A stretch of 29,036 nt of DNA from positions 121,739 through 150,774 of the forward strand of contig BFEA01000212.1 of assembly GCA_003427395.1 (NCBI GenBank), in the 5' to 3' direction. Position numbers and translations under genes: made by a program. This stretch comes from Chara braunii. Taxonomy: Eukaryota; Streptophyta; Charophyceae; Charales; Characeae. Below, one piece after another: positions 1 through 9,449 of this stretch. Within the stretch, counting starts at the first letter, position 1, and the number at the start of each line of letters is the position of its first letter. The notes below the pieces were generated by a model. That model saw nothing but the letters and a program-made list of their open reading frames with translations, did no database searches and was not told the DNA's origin.

Positions 1-76
<76 letters not shown>
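1..76. repeat. (GT)n-(GA)n microsatellite
   Basis: A compound simple repeat: seven GT units followed by about 31 GA units with no interruption. It forms the left edge of the window and mirrors the CT tract at the right edge. Confidence 0.98.
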
Positions 77-78
<2 letters not shown>

Positions 79-1135
79 CATCGTGATCAAGCCAATTGTG
101 CATGATCCTCCTCCCCCTTGTGTTGCTCCAATTGCACGATGAGTGGCGACAACTTGCCATAGGAGCTTTGCAGCGACCACCTGCCCGCCCTCAATGGACT
201 TCGGTTCCCCCTTCAGATCGGCGGCTATGCTCCACTCTTCAAGGAGGGAGGTGGCACATGGCCACTCCAGACCTGCCATTTAACCAGTTTGAGTCTTGGA
301 CCGCATGCACCTTATTTTTGGGCGGTTCCCTGGGCCGCGACCATCCTTTTGGGCTCATCGATGCCCTGGTAGGTGGATTTGTTTTTGTTTTTTTCAAAGA
401 AAGCACTTTCATTATATGGAAAAAAGGGAGGCCGGGAATCCCTCCACAAACAACCCGGAAAACAAATACTGGGACCACTACCCAGCTTAGGTTCAGGCAT
501 TGGGAAAAAGTCCAGTGGCAGAAATGGCCGATGCAAGACCGCTGCCCTGACGGAAAGCCCAACCCTTGAAACAAAGGAATCCACAAGGCCTGAAAGCCAC
601 ACAAACCAATGCAAAAACAAACCAAGAGACCCCCTGTACACAAAAAGACTATCCAACCCTTGCCCTAATCTAATTAATACCAAAGAAAACCAAGAACCCC
701 ACCCTCCTACCTAAGTACTATCCCTAGCTTCAAGTACAGAGCCAAAAAAATGCAAAGTTCGACCAAATTATAAGCTACAGCCTATATGCCTAATTGTCCA
801 CCTACAAACGGTGGAGAGAGATCCTAGAGAGATCCCATAGTACAGTTGACGCTCCTTCCAATGACTACCTCCTGCCTGTCTCCTGCGACCGAACCAGCAA
901 CCGAGCAGTCCAGGTTGGTAAACCTCCTTCTTATATTAGGACCCATTAATCTAATTGTAGTCGACACTCAGTATTAATTGTTGCCAGTGAGTTGCCCAGG
1001 CACCAGGTAGACCTAAACCATTGGATGCCATGGTGTGGGGATTTTCTTTTGACACTTTGCATCTCCAGTCAGCTTGGATGGAGCGGCGCAACAGGAGAGA
1101 AAAGGTACCTCTATTTGCTTATTCGACCACTCTTT
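77..1135. other. unassigned intergenic or old transposon sequence
   Basis: I see no recognisable gene here. Open frames of 60-160 codons exist on both strands (for example 96-569 + and 239-643 -), but they overlap one another, have low-complexity or proline/lysine-rich translations and show no family motif. The stretch is probably decayed repeat or spacer sequence. No TIR, LTR or tRNA-like structure was seen. Confidence 0.5.
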
Positions 1136-1265
1136 GGGTCTCGTTAGACACTCCTAAAAGAATCCTAAATTTTTTAGGACGAGTCCTAAAGGTTTTTTAG
1201 GATTTCGTGCGGCGTCGTCACACGCAATCCTAAAAATCATCTTTTAGGATTCGTCCTAAAAGGGC
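1136..1265. repeat. TCCTAAA/TTTAGGA array, putative left end of the Harbinger element
   Basis: Eight copies of a 7-mer lie within about 110 bases: TCCTAAA starts at 1152, 1163, 1184, 1228 and 1254, and its reverse complement TTTAGGA at 1173, 1196 and 1243. The array is preceded by GGGTCTCGTTAGACACTCC, which resembles the G-rich termini of plant PIF/Harbinger and Tourist elements. No matching inverted terminus was found beyond 5105, so the element boundary is inferred from position and style only. Confidence 0.45.
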
Positions 1266-1750
1266 TCCCGCGGCCGGTTTTCATATGCGTATGCGCAGCC
1301 GCGTCGCCGATGTCCGTCCATTCCTGGGTGGTGTCTGTGGTACACACTGCGGAGGTCCTTGGGCGGGTGAGGAAGGGTCGGTGAAAAACGCGGTCACCCC
1401 GACCTTCAAAAATTCAAATTCGAATTTTCGTGGACGCAGGGTGATGGGGCGGAGGACGGCCAGGCGATGCGTGTGACGTACAAAAGACGGCGCTGGCGAA
1501 CCGTTCTGCGTGGGTATCCATCTTCCGAGTCCACGCAAGTTGTGACCACCGGGCGCATCTTCCTGCAAGGTGCATCTTCACCTCCGCCGTGCGTGGTGTC
1601 CTGTGGAAGTGTAGAGCAGCGGGCTCGTCTTCGGCTTCAGCGTACGTCATCTCCTGTGGCGGCGTACAGCAGCGGGCGCATCTTCGGCTCCGGCGTGCGT
1701 GGCCTCCTGAGCAGCGGGCGTGTCTTTGGCGGCTGTGGCAGGTTTCAGAG
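1266..1750 (+). other. GC-rich leader upstream of the Harbinger transposase
   Basis: About 485 bases separate the TCCTAAA array from the chosen transposase start. The frame stays open upstream from about 1589, and overlapping frames are open on both strands because of high GC content. I see no domain motif here and read it as the 5' untranslated or promoter region of the element, possibly with an extension of the transposase N terminus. Confidence 0.35.
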
Positions 1751-3070
1751 ATGGACGTTCGCGGCTGCGGGCACGGTCTACGCGAAGAAGAGATCGACGC
1801 GGTGGCGATGGCGTTGACTGCCGTTGTCGTCAACACGATGAGCGGTATGTCGTCGTCCTCACGCGACATGCTGACGCAGCTCCATAAACGAAGAGCGCTG
1901 TTGCGGAGCATCGTCAAAGCGCCGGATTGCGTGGCCAGGTGTGAGGCAGTCGTCCACTTGTGTGCCGCGCTGTCGTCTAGCGTTTTCCCACGGCAGACCC
2001 CGCGTTGGTGGATTAGACGACGGACTGGCGGAACATGGGAGGACCTCCGCCTCTGTGATGACGCGACGAACGAGTACTACTGCCAGAAGTTGCGCATGTC
2101 GATGGCCATGTTCAGGCAGATCGTTGCCGCATGCGTCGCGTACGTGGAGAAGGTCACGCACTATAGGATGCCATTGCCAGTGGAGCACGTGATCGCTTTC
2201 GCGTTGTACAGGTGGGCGTCAGCAGTGACGTACGAGAGCGGCACGTCAGCCTTTGGCATCGAGAGGGCAACTGGACTGCAGGCCGTCCACGACGTCACTT
2301 CGGCGCTGTTGTAGGCATACCTCGACGCGATAAAGTGGCCAGTGGACCGTAGACGTGCGCAGATTCTGCGCGCTTTCCGTGACAAGGGTTTCCCAAACTG
2401 CTTCGGCGCAATCGACTGTACACACATCTACATTGACAAGCCCGCCGGCGCACCTTCGGACAACTACTACGATCGCAAATAGAAGTTCTCCGTGGAGGCG
2501 CAGGTGGTGGTGGATTTGGATCTGCGGATCCTCGACGTCCACATCGGATACTCGGGAAGTGTGCACGACGTTCGTGTCCTGTACAATTCCCAGCTATGGA
2601 GGCGTGCAGAAGCTGGCCAGCTGTTCGATGCACCTCCGAAGAATTTGCCGCACGGTGTTGTCACGCGAGGTTACCTGCTAGGCGACAACGGTTATCCAGT
2701 TGCCTGTCCATGGATCGTGCAGCCGTACGGAGGAATCGACCAAGGTCCTGACGAGGAGCGCTTCGACACGCGGCAGAAGGTGGCGCGGGGGTGTGTCGAG
2801 AGGGCATTCGGGCGACTGAAGTGCATGTGGCGTCTGTTCTTGCGCACCCACAAGACGAACCTGGAGACCTTGCCACAACAATTCGTGGCGGTGTGCACTC
2901 TCCACAACATCCTCCTCGACGGGGGGATCGACTTCGACGAGAACATTTTGTTGGAGGTGGATGAGAATGGCGTTCGACGCAGGGTAGACTTGGGCATTGT
3001 GGGGAACGGCGCGGGCGGGCGGCGGTGGAGCACGAACGTGGACAGGGACTTGTTGCGGGATGCACTTTGA
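1751..3070 (+). pseudogene. PIF/Harbinger DDE transposase with two in-frame TAG codons
   Basis: A 440-codon frame from ATG 1751 to TGA 3068-3070, interrupted by TAG at 2312-2314 (codon 188) and 2480-2482 (codon 244). The catalytic core matches the DDE_Tnp_4 / HARBI1 type: a GAIDCTHIYI block with Asp at codon 222, a GYSGSVHDVRVL block with Asp at about 273, LLGDNGYP near 310 and CVERAFGRLK with Glu at about 350. The N-terminal part includes a region around codons 110-190 (YRMPLPVEHVIAFALYRWA) typical of the helix-turn-helix-like segment of this family. Such enzymes cut and paste elements with short inverted ends and a 3-bp target duplication, and usually need a Myb/SANT-type partner; the candidate partner is the convergent gene at 3990-5105. 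Frame and motifs are otherwise preserved, so decay looks recent. Readthrough or a different genetic code is possible but less likely. Confidence 0.9.
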
Positions 3071-3989
3071 AACCGCCTAGCTCTGATGTAGGACCGTGCG
3101 GGCGGTTCGGGGGGAGGTGGGAGGATGTGGGTTGGTGCGATCGGTAGGCGGGTGGAATTTTGTCGTGGCCCGTGTCCACGGTCGTGGTGCGCGTAGTTGC
3201 TGGGTCGATTGAATGGCGGCATGGTTGCCGCGGATGAGTTCCTTTGTTGTTTTCATCGTGTGGACGGTTGCGTGGTTCGTACAGTTGTGCGAACGTTTAA
3301 TATTGGAAGAACCTTTTTTTTTGTGTCTCCCAAAATTGTTTTTTTTTTTTGTGTCTTCAAATCGTTTGTCTTGAATGCTTTTGTGTGGTGGGAAGTTCGT
3401 TTTTTTTAAATTTTGTGTGCCTTTTTTTTTTTTTTTCTTTGTCTATTCAATGCGTTTGTGAGGAATGTTTTCGTGTCGTGGTGTGGTGGGACGTCGAACA
3501 TGGCTGTTGAAATCATTGATGAAAGCTGCATAACGTCAGTTAACGAAGAAAAAAAAAATCAGAGAGAGGTAAACATGAATTGTGTGCATGCATAGGAGGC
3601 AATCATCTTTAAATCATTGCACCGAAGAGACGAGAACAACAGACACATGACAAAAAGAAAGGGTGTGCTAAAAGCGCTATGAAGTTCTTGCACAGCGAAC
3701 TGCGATGATAAAAACACAATGCAGGAATGAATTCAATAAACTCGTCGTCGACTCCGACGAGTGACACACTAAACAGCTGCACTAAACGCAAAATACACGA
3801 TTGAAATCAATCTACCCGTCGTTGAGCCACAACCGACGTGCTAAACATCTACGCAATCGACGATGATTCTGACGAATCCCTTTGACCGACACACTAAACA
3901 GGTGCGCACTTCACAACGGTCCAACCATAGTGAAGCCCATCACGACCAGCCACGTGTACACTCGCCCGCGTTCACAGAAGCACCCCCCC
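3071..3989. other. AT-rich spacer between the two Harbinger ORFs
   Basis: About 920 bases with long T runs at 3310-3440 and no convincing coding region. The 60-70 codon frames here are phenylalanine-rich products of T tracts or isolated short frames. Its position between convergent ORFs suggests the two 3' untranslated regions and possibly shared polyadenylation signals. Confidence 0.55.
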
Positions 3990-5105
3990 CTACGCGTCAT
4001 CTTTTTCGTCGTCGTTGTTGTTATCATCGGGGGGGCCTGAACCCAACCAATCTAGCTTCTTCGCAATGAAATCGCTGTCGATGAGCGCACCCATTTGCAC
4101 CGCCGCGCGGAACGCATGCACGACGCAGATTACGGTGGACTCCTGGTGCGCCGCCATGTCGTCGTCGTCCGGTCTATCCTCGATGTTGGCGCCGACGAAC
4201 CACAGTGGCAAGTCCATGGACAGATCTATCGTGTGCGCGCAAACCGCTGGACTGATGACGTTGCACCACTCCTCGCCGTACCACATAGCACGCGCAATGT
4301 CCGTCACTACGGACTCCAGCGAGTACTTGAAAGCCACATTGTATCCCCTTTGGGCGGTTCCCCGACTTGAATACCCAGCCGTGCAAGATGCGCAGAGCAA
4401 TGTTCTCCATTGCCGCCGCACGGGAGATCGCTTTCTGCAGCTGTGATTGGCCGGCGATCCTTGCTACCCTCGTGCTGGATTTGGGCAGTACGACGCTCCG
4501 AGGGACGGCAGGCGGTGGAAGTCCGCTGGCGATGGCGACAAAGTACTGTCTCGTTTCGTGGACGATGTTGTAAAGTCGTCGCCCCTCCCCCGTTGTCTAG
4601 AAAGCTTTGTCATCAACCCAAAGGACGACACGATTGATGAGGTCTTTCGTCATCACTCCCCTACGTACCCGACTTGAACTGGGCTCGCCGCCCTCGCGAT
4701 CGGTTCTCTTCTCGCCACGCGCATCCTCTCTCGCAGTCGCCACAACTGTTGCCTCCTCTCTCGCCGTCGCAACGGGGGCCACAGTGCCTGAAGCACCCGC
4801 ACCCGCAGCACCTGCCGGCTCGCCCCCAACTTCGCGCGTGTCTGCCACGACTTCCCCCCTCCGTCATCACCCGGGTTGCACTTACGTGGCTGAGACGGTG
4901 TGGCGGGTAGTGTACCCGTGACTGACCTTTCGTCTACCGCAGCGCGTGCCACCACCGCCGACGGTGGGGTTGCTGTTGTATGAGTGCGCAGGCGACGTTT
5001 TTCCAAGGGCTCGTCATCATCGCCGCCAAGATCGATGACGGCAGCCTTCTCTGTCCGCATTTCACGGGCACGCAGTTGCTGCGCCTCGGGTGGAGGGGGT
5101 AGCAT
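3990..5105 (-). pseudogene. Harbinger-associated partner protein (ORF2), frameshifted
   Basis: A - strand coding remnant convergent to the transposase. The N-terminal segment (from about 5105) is acidic/basic and disordered, with an IDLGGDDDEP motif. The reading frame moves near 4850-4870, meets a TAG at 4597-4599, continues as TTGEGRRLYNIV, and changes frame again near 4345-4365 at a G-run. The C-terminal 140 codons are clean: YNVAFKYSLESVVTDIARAM, then SMDLPLWFVGA and an acidic tail ending PDDNNNDDEKDDA. In PIF/Harbinger elements a second protein, usually with a Myb/SANT domain, binds the ends and brings the transposase to the nucleus. I do not see a clear SANT domain, and a deletion may have removed it. 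The call rests on position, orientation and recollection of similar algal proteins; a decayed host gene is the alternative. Confidence 0.6.
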
Positions 5106-5262
5106 CCTCTTCGGAGCGCTGTGATTAGAAGAGCGCTGCCGACCGCTCTCCCGTGAGTGCCTTCTAAAAATTACACAATCGTTGTTCGGTAACTCCCACT
5201 AATTGCTATGCCTTCGTTCGATCCACTGTCGGGACTGTCGCCTTTTTCTTCAAGCGAGGCTG

Positions 5263-7053
5263 TTAGAGTCGAACTCCCACATTCGGGCGGTAGTGATGCA
5301 AGGGAGTAAAGCTCTCATGCCCCCCTTGTTCCTTCCATCTGAAGAGCAACGGTTCAACTCTAAAATTGCCCGAATCTTGTAGTAAAGTGACAACTGTCTT
5401 CCCTTTGGATGTCCGACAGTGAACTCTCACTTTGACCATATCACTGGTATTGTTGATCTGTTCATCTTCATTAACCAAGGTGAGCTTACCAGAGGCAGCA
5501 GAACCCACACGCATGGTCCATCTCTGAACTCTGAATCCTCCAACTAAGTTCGGGCCAAGGACCTGCAATATTTGGTCCGGGTGACCATATGATCGGAGCC
5601 ACGTATCTGCAGCATGTTCCACCCCGCTGTAGCAGCGTTGTCCATGCACTAGGGATCGCCTTTATAAGGTCCGCGTAGTGTTCCACATTATGTAACCGTG
5701 CCAACTGCCTACATAGCTGGGCTAAATCCAAGAATCGTGAGCGAGCATGGTCCCAAACATCTCTCAGCTGTAGCAGTCCTTTCTTTATCTAGTTGAGCCC
5801 AAAATTACCCGCCACCTCCGCGACTAAGAATCAACAACCATGTGGGCCTATGATGAATGGATTCTCGAATAATATTTGGTTTAAAACTTCCTGTTTGGAG
5901 TTTGGGGGAAGGCGTTCACAGGTCCATGCCCCCAGTATGCTCCTCCAAGTCTTCGAGCTGGGTCTACGGTTACAAAAAGACGACAATAGCATGCATACCC
6001 AGACTTTGGAGTGGTCCTGAAGTTCCGATTGTGTCCCCAAAATATACTCTGCTAAGTCCATTGAGATCTTTGACCTGGCTTCCATCATTGCCTGTACAGG
6101 CCATTTGGCCAAGAGAGCTGTGTTCTGTTGCAGGGTGTCTAAGATCCCTAGTGATCCTTTGAGGCTTTTGGTTTCCATTGGTACCTGGGAGCTTCAAACT
6201 TGATCTTTTTGTAAGCTTCAACTCCCAATGCATGGATGGACAAGGGCAACCATAATACCAATGCCCGCCCGAACAGGGAGAGGCGAGTGTGATGTTCCCA
6301 ACCAGCAATGCGTGCCACCACCTTGTCTGCCAGAATGTTGTTTTGGACCCTGCAACAATCTGAAAAAGAGACTTGCAACCCAAAAACCTTTCAGAGGAGT
6401 TCGTTGGAATACGACGGATACTCCAATCCACACAAATCTCGAAAGAGGGGGGGAGGAAGAAAACTGAGTTATCCCGTTACTTGAGGCTACAGACAAGTAG
6501 TAGTACTCATCTAGGGTTTTCCTGAGCTCACTAAAACTAGTAACAGAGTTATCACAGGCAATTGTCAGGTCATCCGCCATGGCCCGCCGCTTCCAATGAA
6601 GGGTAGGGGACACGCGAAGACCCACAATTTGAGGATTAGATCTTATATTGGCTAATAAAATTTCTAGTTGTAACACAAAGATGAGAGGTGCAAGAGGGCA
6701 CCCTTGCCTCAGGGATCGGGAAAGCATGAACTCTTCAGATTGCAGTCCATTAACTAGGAGAGTTGCAGTAGCATTCGAACACATGGCTTTGACCCAGGTT
6801 CGAAATTGGTCACCAAAACCCATGTTGATTAAAGAGGTATTCACGAAAGCCCAACCTACTTTATCGTAGGCTTTTTCCATGTGCAACATGAGTATAGCAA
6901 CTTCTCTCTCTTCTTTGCCTATGATCTCGAGCGCTTGTACTGTAGCTAAGATTTTTGCCAGCAACTTATATGATACATTAAGGACCGAGATGGACACCAA
7001 TTTCGTATTTCACGCTTATCTCTTGTATTATATAAAATAGCGAGATCATTCCT
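5263..7053 (-). pseudogene. LINE A ORF2, C-terminal part: reverse transcriptase and tail
   Basis: After the insertion the frame resumes with DKREIRNW, a frame change, then SVLNVSYKLLAKIL. RT palm motifs follow: LHMEKAYDKV (motif A; catalytic Asp replaced by His, codon CAC at 6884-6882), SRSLRQGCPLAPLIF (about 6735-6690) and MADDLTIA (ADD at 6577-6569, Met in place of the usual Tyr/Phe). The block equivalent to QAAFIQGRSI of LINE B is missing between KIL and TVQALEII, an apparent deletion of about 35 codons. A thumb segment RLSLFGRALV follows near 6280 in another frame. The tail (5649-5263) reads VKVRVHCRTSKGKT and LLFRWKEQGG, which aligns with the LINE B tail. The enzyme would copy the LINE RNA at the nicked target; this copy should be inactive. 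Confidence 0.85.
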
Positions 7054-7057
7054 TTAA

Positions 7058-7898
7058 ACCACTTGTACCTCCGCCAGTGTTGGGAAATTAAGTTGTCCTG
7101 GCCAGTACCCGAAGTTTTCGGGGTTCGGACACAGGGTCGGCATTGTCATAAAAATCGTAGTTTTCTTTTGCCCGTGCATGAAAGAAAAAGGAAAAAGAAA
7201 AAAGGCCTTTGTACTGCAATGATGTCGGGCAGGGTAGTCTAGGAGGCCGTGCTACAGTCTTGAATGCATCTTACAACAAAGATGGTCACATTCTGAAACT
7301 TGTTGTTTTCTTTTTTTTTTTTCTCTTTTGTTTGTTATGTGTCCCCTGCCAACGAGGTAGGGCGGAATCCGTGATCTGCTCTAGCTGTGTTTCCTCAGAT
7401 GATTGTAACCTTGATGTATCCAACCGTTTTCAAGGCCGAATCCGTGTTTTCATTTTTTTTTTCTTGTTTTTTTTTTTCGGAATTTGATAACCCGAGTCCA
7501 TGATCTGCTCGAGCTGTGTTCCCTCAGAGGATTGTAACCTTGATCACACTGGCACTTACGGGAATGTATCTTGCCATTTTCACGGCCGAATCCGTATTCC
7601 TGTCTTTTTTTTTTTTTTTGAGTTTTTGGATTATGACAACCTGGCCACGGGGCTGAGATGCCCTCACTGAGGGCACACTCACACTAACACTTCCGAGAAT
7701 GTATACTGCTACAATCACGCCCAGAGCTTTGTTTCGTTTTCTTGTTTTGTGAGTTTTCACAGCCGCAACTTTTTTTTTTTTTTTTTCTTTCCGTGAGAGT
7801 ACCATAAAGAAATGGAGTGAGTGGGACCCAGGCTCGACAAAACTCGGAGAGCAGTGAAAATCAGGGTCGGCAAAAACAGGCTCAGAGGTACTAGTGGT
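7058..7898. mobile_element. 841-bp TIR element flanked by TTAA, inserted in the LINE A RT gene
   Basis: Left end ACCACTTGTACCTC, right end (reverse complement) ACCACTAGTACCTC: 13 of 14 match, and similarity extends a few bases to GCC. TTAA lies directly outside each end (7054-7057 and 7899-7902). Joining the two flanks over one TTAA restores the LINE frame from KGMVK to GMIS, which supports a precise insertion. A TA duplication with ends one base longer also fits, so this could be piggyBac-like (TTAA) or Tc1/mariner-like (TA). There is no transposase; the interior is T-rich with 130-150 bp imperfect repeats, so it is non-autonomous. Confidence 0.82.
7360..7720. repeat. imperfect 130-150 bp tandem repeats inside the TTAA element
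   Basis: A block of about 43 bases beginning GATCTGCTC occurs at 7373-7415 and 7502-7544 with few differences. A second block with GGCCGAATCCGT occurs at 7434-7445 and 7584-7595, preceded each time by ATGTATC. A weaker third copy (GAATGTATACTGC) lies near 7696. T runs of 9-17 bases separate the blocks. Confidence 0.75.
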
Positions 7899-7902
7899 TT
7901 AA

Positions 7903-9449
7903 CCATCCCTTTTGGAAGGGTGCCTGTTTCTAATGTTTCGTTGTAGATGTCGCAAAAAAACTGGTCGAATGAGCCCCATGCCCAAAGGAAGAATTCAATC
8001 GGAAGACCATTTGGGCCCGGGCATTTGCCCTTCGCCATTTGGCGAGCTGCCCGAGTGGCCTCTTCTAATGTGATGTGGCCAGCTAACAAGAGTCTCATAG
8101 CAGGGGACATTTGATTGGAGGAGCAATCCCAAAAGGAATGCTGCTCCGTCAGATTTGTGTTAAAGGAATCATAAGGCGTACGCGTGGAGACAATGTCCTT
8201 AAAGTATTCCATAGCATAGGCACATAGGTTCTTGGTTGTTGTGGCTAGATTGGCATCCAATGCGAATGGGTGATTAGGTTCTCTCATCACCAGTTTCGCC
8301 TTGCGCAACAACAGAGCTCTAAAGGTCTCTTTGGTCATTTTGTTATCCCTCAGGATTCCCTTAATCTTTAACCACTCTTGCCATTCGGCCTGTTTACGTA
8401 TTTCCATCTCCTCTTGTTCTTGTAGTGCCTTGAGTCTTTTCGTTGACCAATGATATTCAATATACGGATCTATGCCTGCATAAGTCTCGGCCTGTTTTAT
8501 AATTTTCACTAATTGTTTTTCTATCCAGTTGTGTGAGGCAGCTTTCATACGGGAAAGTTTTATCATTGTCGACTGCAGAATACCTATGCCCGCGTCCACC
8601 CTGTCCTCCAGGTTAGCAAAAAGGTATTTTGCTAATTGCCAATCTTTCATGTGAGCTTCAATCCATCGGGGGATCCTAGGATTTTTAAGAATTGACACGT
8701 TCAGTCTAAATGAGGGCCTGTGTCTTTCCACTACCTCTTTTCAAATGACCTCCATAACCACAGGGTAGTGGTCCGACATAGATGCAATCAAGACGTTCAC
8801 CCACGTACAACGGTGCCACGGGTCACCCTTAGCTAGGATGAAATCCAGCCGCCTTTTTGGCTGTGGTGCTTTCTCTGATTAAGAGTTATGTAAATATCAA
8901 TGAGGTTTTGGGATTCTATGAAGGAGGACAAAAGCAAGGCATCATTTCTCACGGCAAAAACATTTGGAGAATCTAATCCGTGGTTCATGCTACAGTTCCG
9001 GTCGCCCAACATAATTAGATTTTTGTGTCCGGTATTATTTTCTGTAGATCAGCAAAAAAAACGATCCTAGTTGCATAGTCCACCGGGGTGTAAATCAAGA
9101 CCATTGCCCGATCTTCATCAGCCACGGCTAATTTCATCCAGGCCCATTGTCCTTCAATATCAGTGCGAGAGTCGATGATCTTTTTTTCTAGGTTCTTGTC
9201 CAGTAGGATGGCCACGCCCCCTTGAGTCCCCACTGCTGGGGACCAAATTTGCCCCCTCCCCCCCCCACACACAAAATTTATAATTTCATTTAATATTTCT
9301 GGTCCAATCTTTGTTTCTTGCAGGCCTAATATTTGTACTTTTTGAGAAAACATCCAATCTGACAATCTTTGTCATTTATAGGTATCATTGAGATCCCTTG
9401 ATCCTCGAACATTCCAACTTGCAAGCCTGATTCTACTAGGTAGAACCAT
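7903..9449 (-). pseudogene. LINE A ORF2, N-terminal part: APE endonuclease and linker
   Basis: Starts at ATG 9449-9447 and reads RLASWNVRG (9416-9402), the N-terminal strand of APE-type LINE endonucleases. A TGA at 9374-9372 interrupts it, then GLQETK carries the catalytic Glu (codon 9317-9315). A frameshift in an A-run near 9020 follows TYTPVDY-like sequence; GDRN then gives the catalytic Asp (9003-9001), RLDFIL lies at 8851-8831 and SDHYPV with the catalytic His at 8776-8768. This enzyme nicks the target for primed reverse transcription. The 8731-7903 segment is a clean 270-codon linker ending in KGKCPGPNGLPIEFF, the block that precedes the RT palm, and TLPKGMVK at the insertion point. All key endonuclease residues are visible although in different frames. 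Confidence 0.85.

Noticed and set aside
96-714. Overlapping frames at 96-714 as host genes
   Set aside because: They conflict on both strands, are low in complexity and show no recognisable motif or splice structure.
7058-7898. CACTA-type (EnSpm) element, because the right end reads CACTAGTACC
   Set aside because: With ends placed at CACT the flanking 3-bp words are AAC and GTT, not a direct repeat. TTAA or TA fits and restores the LINE frame.
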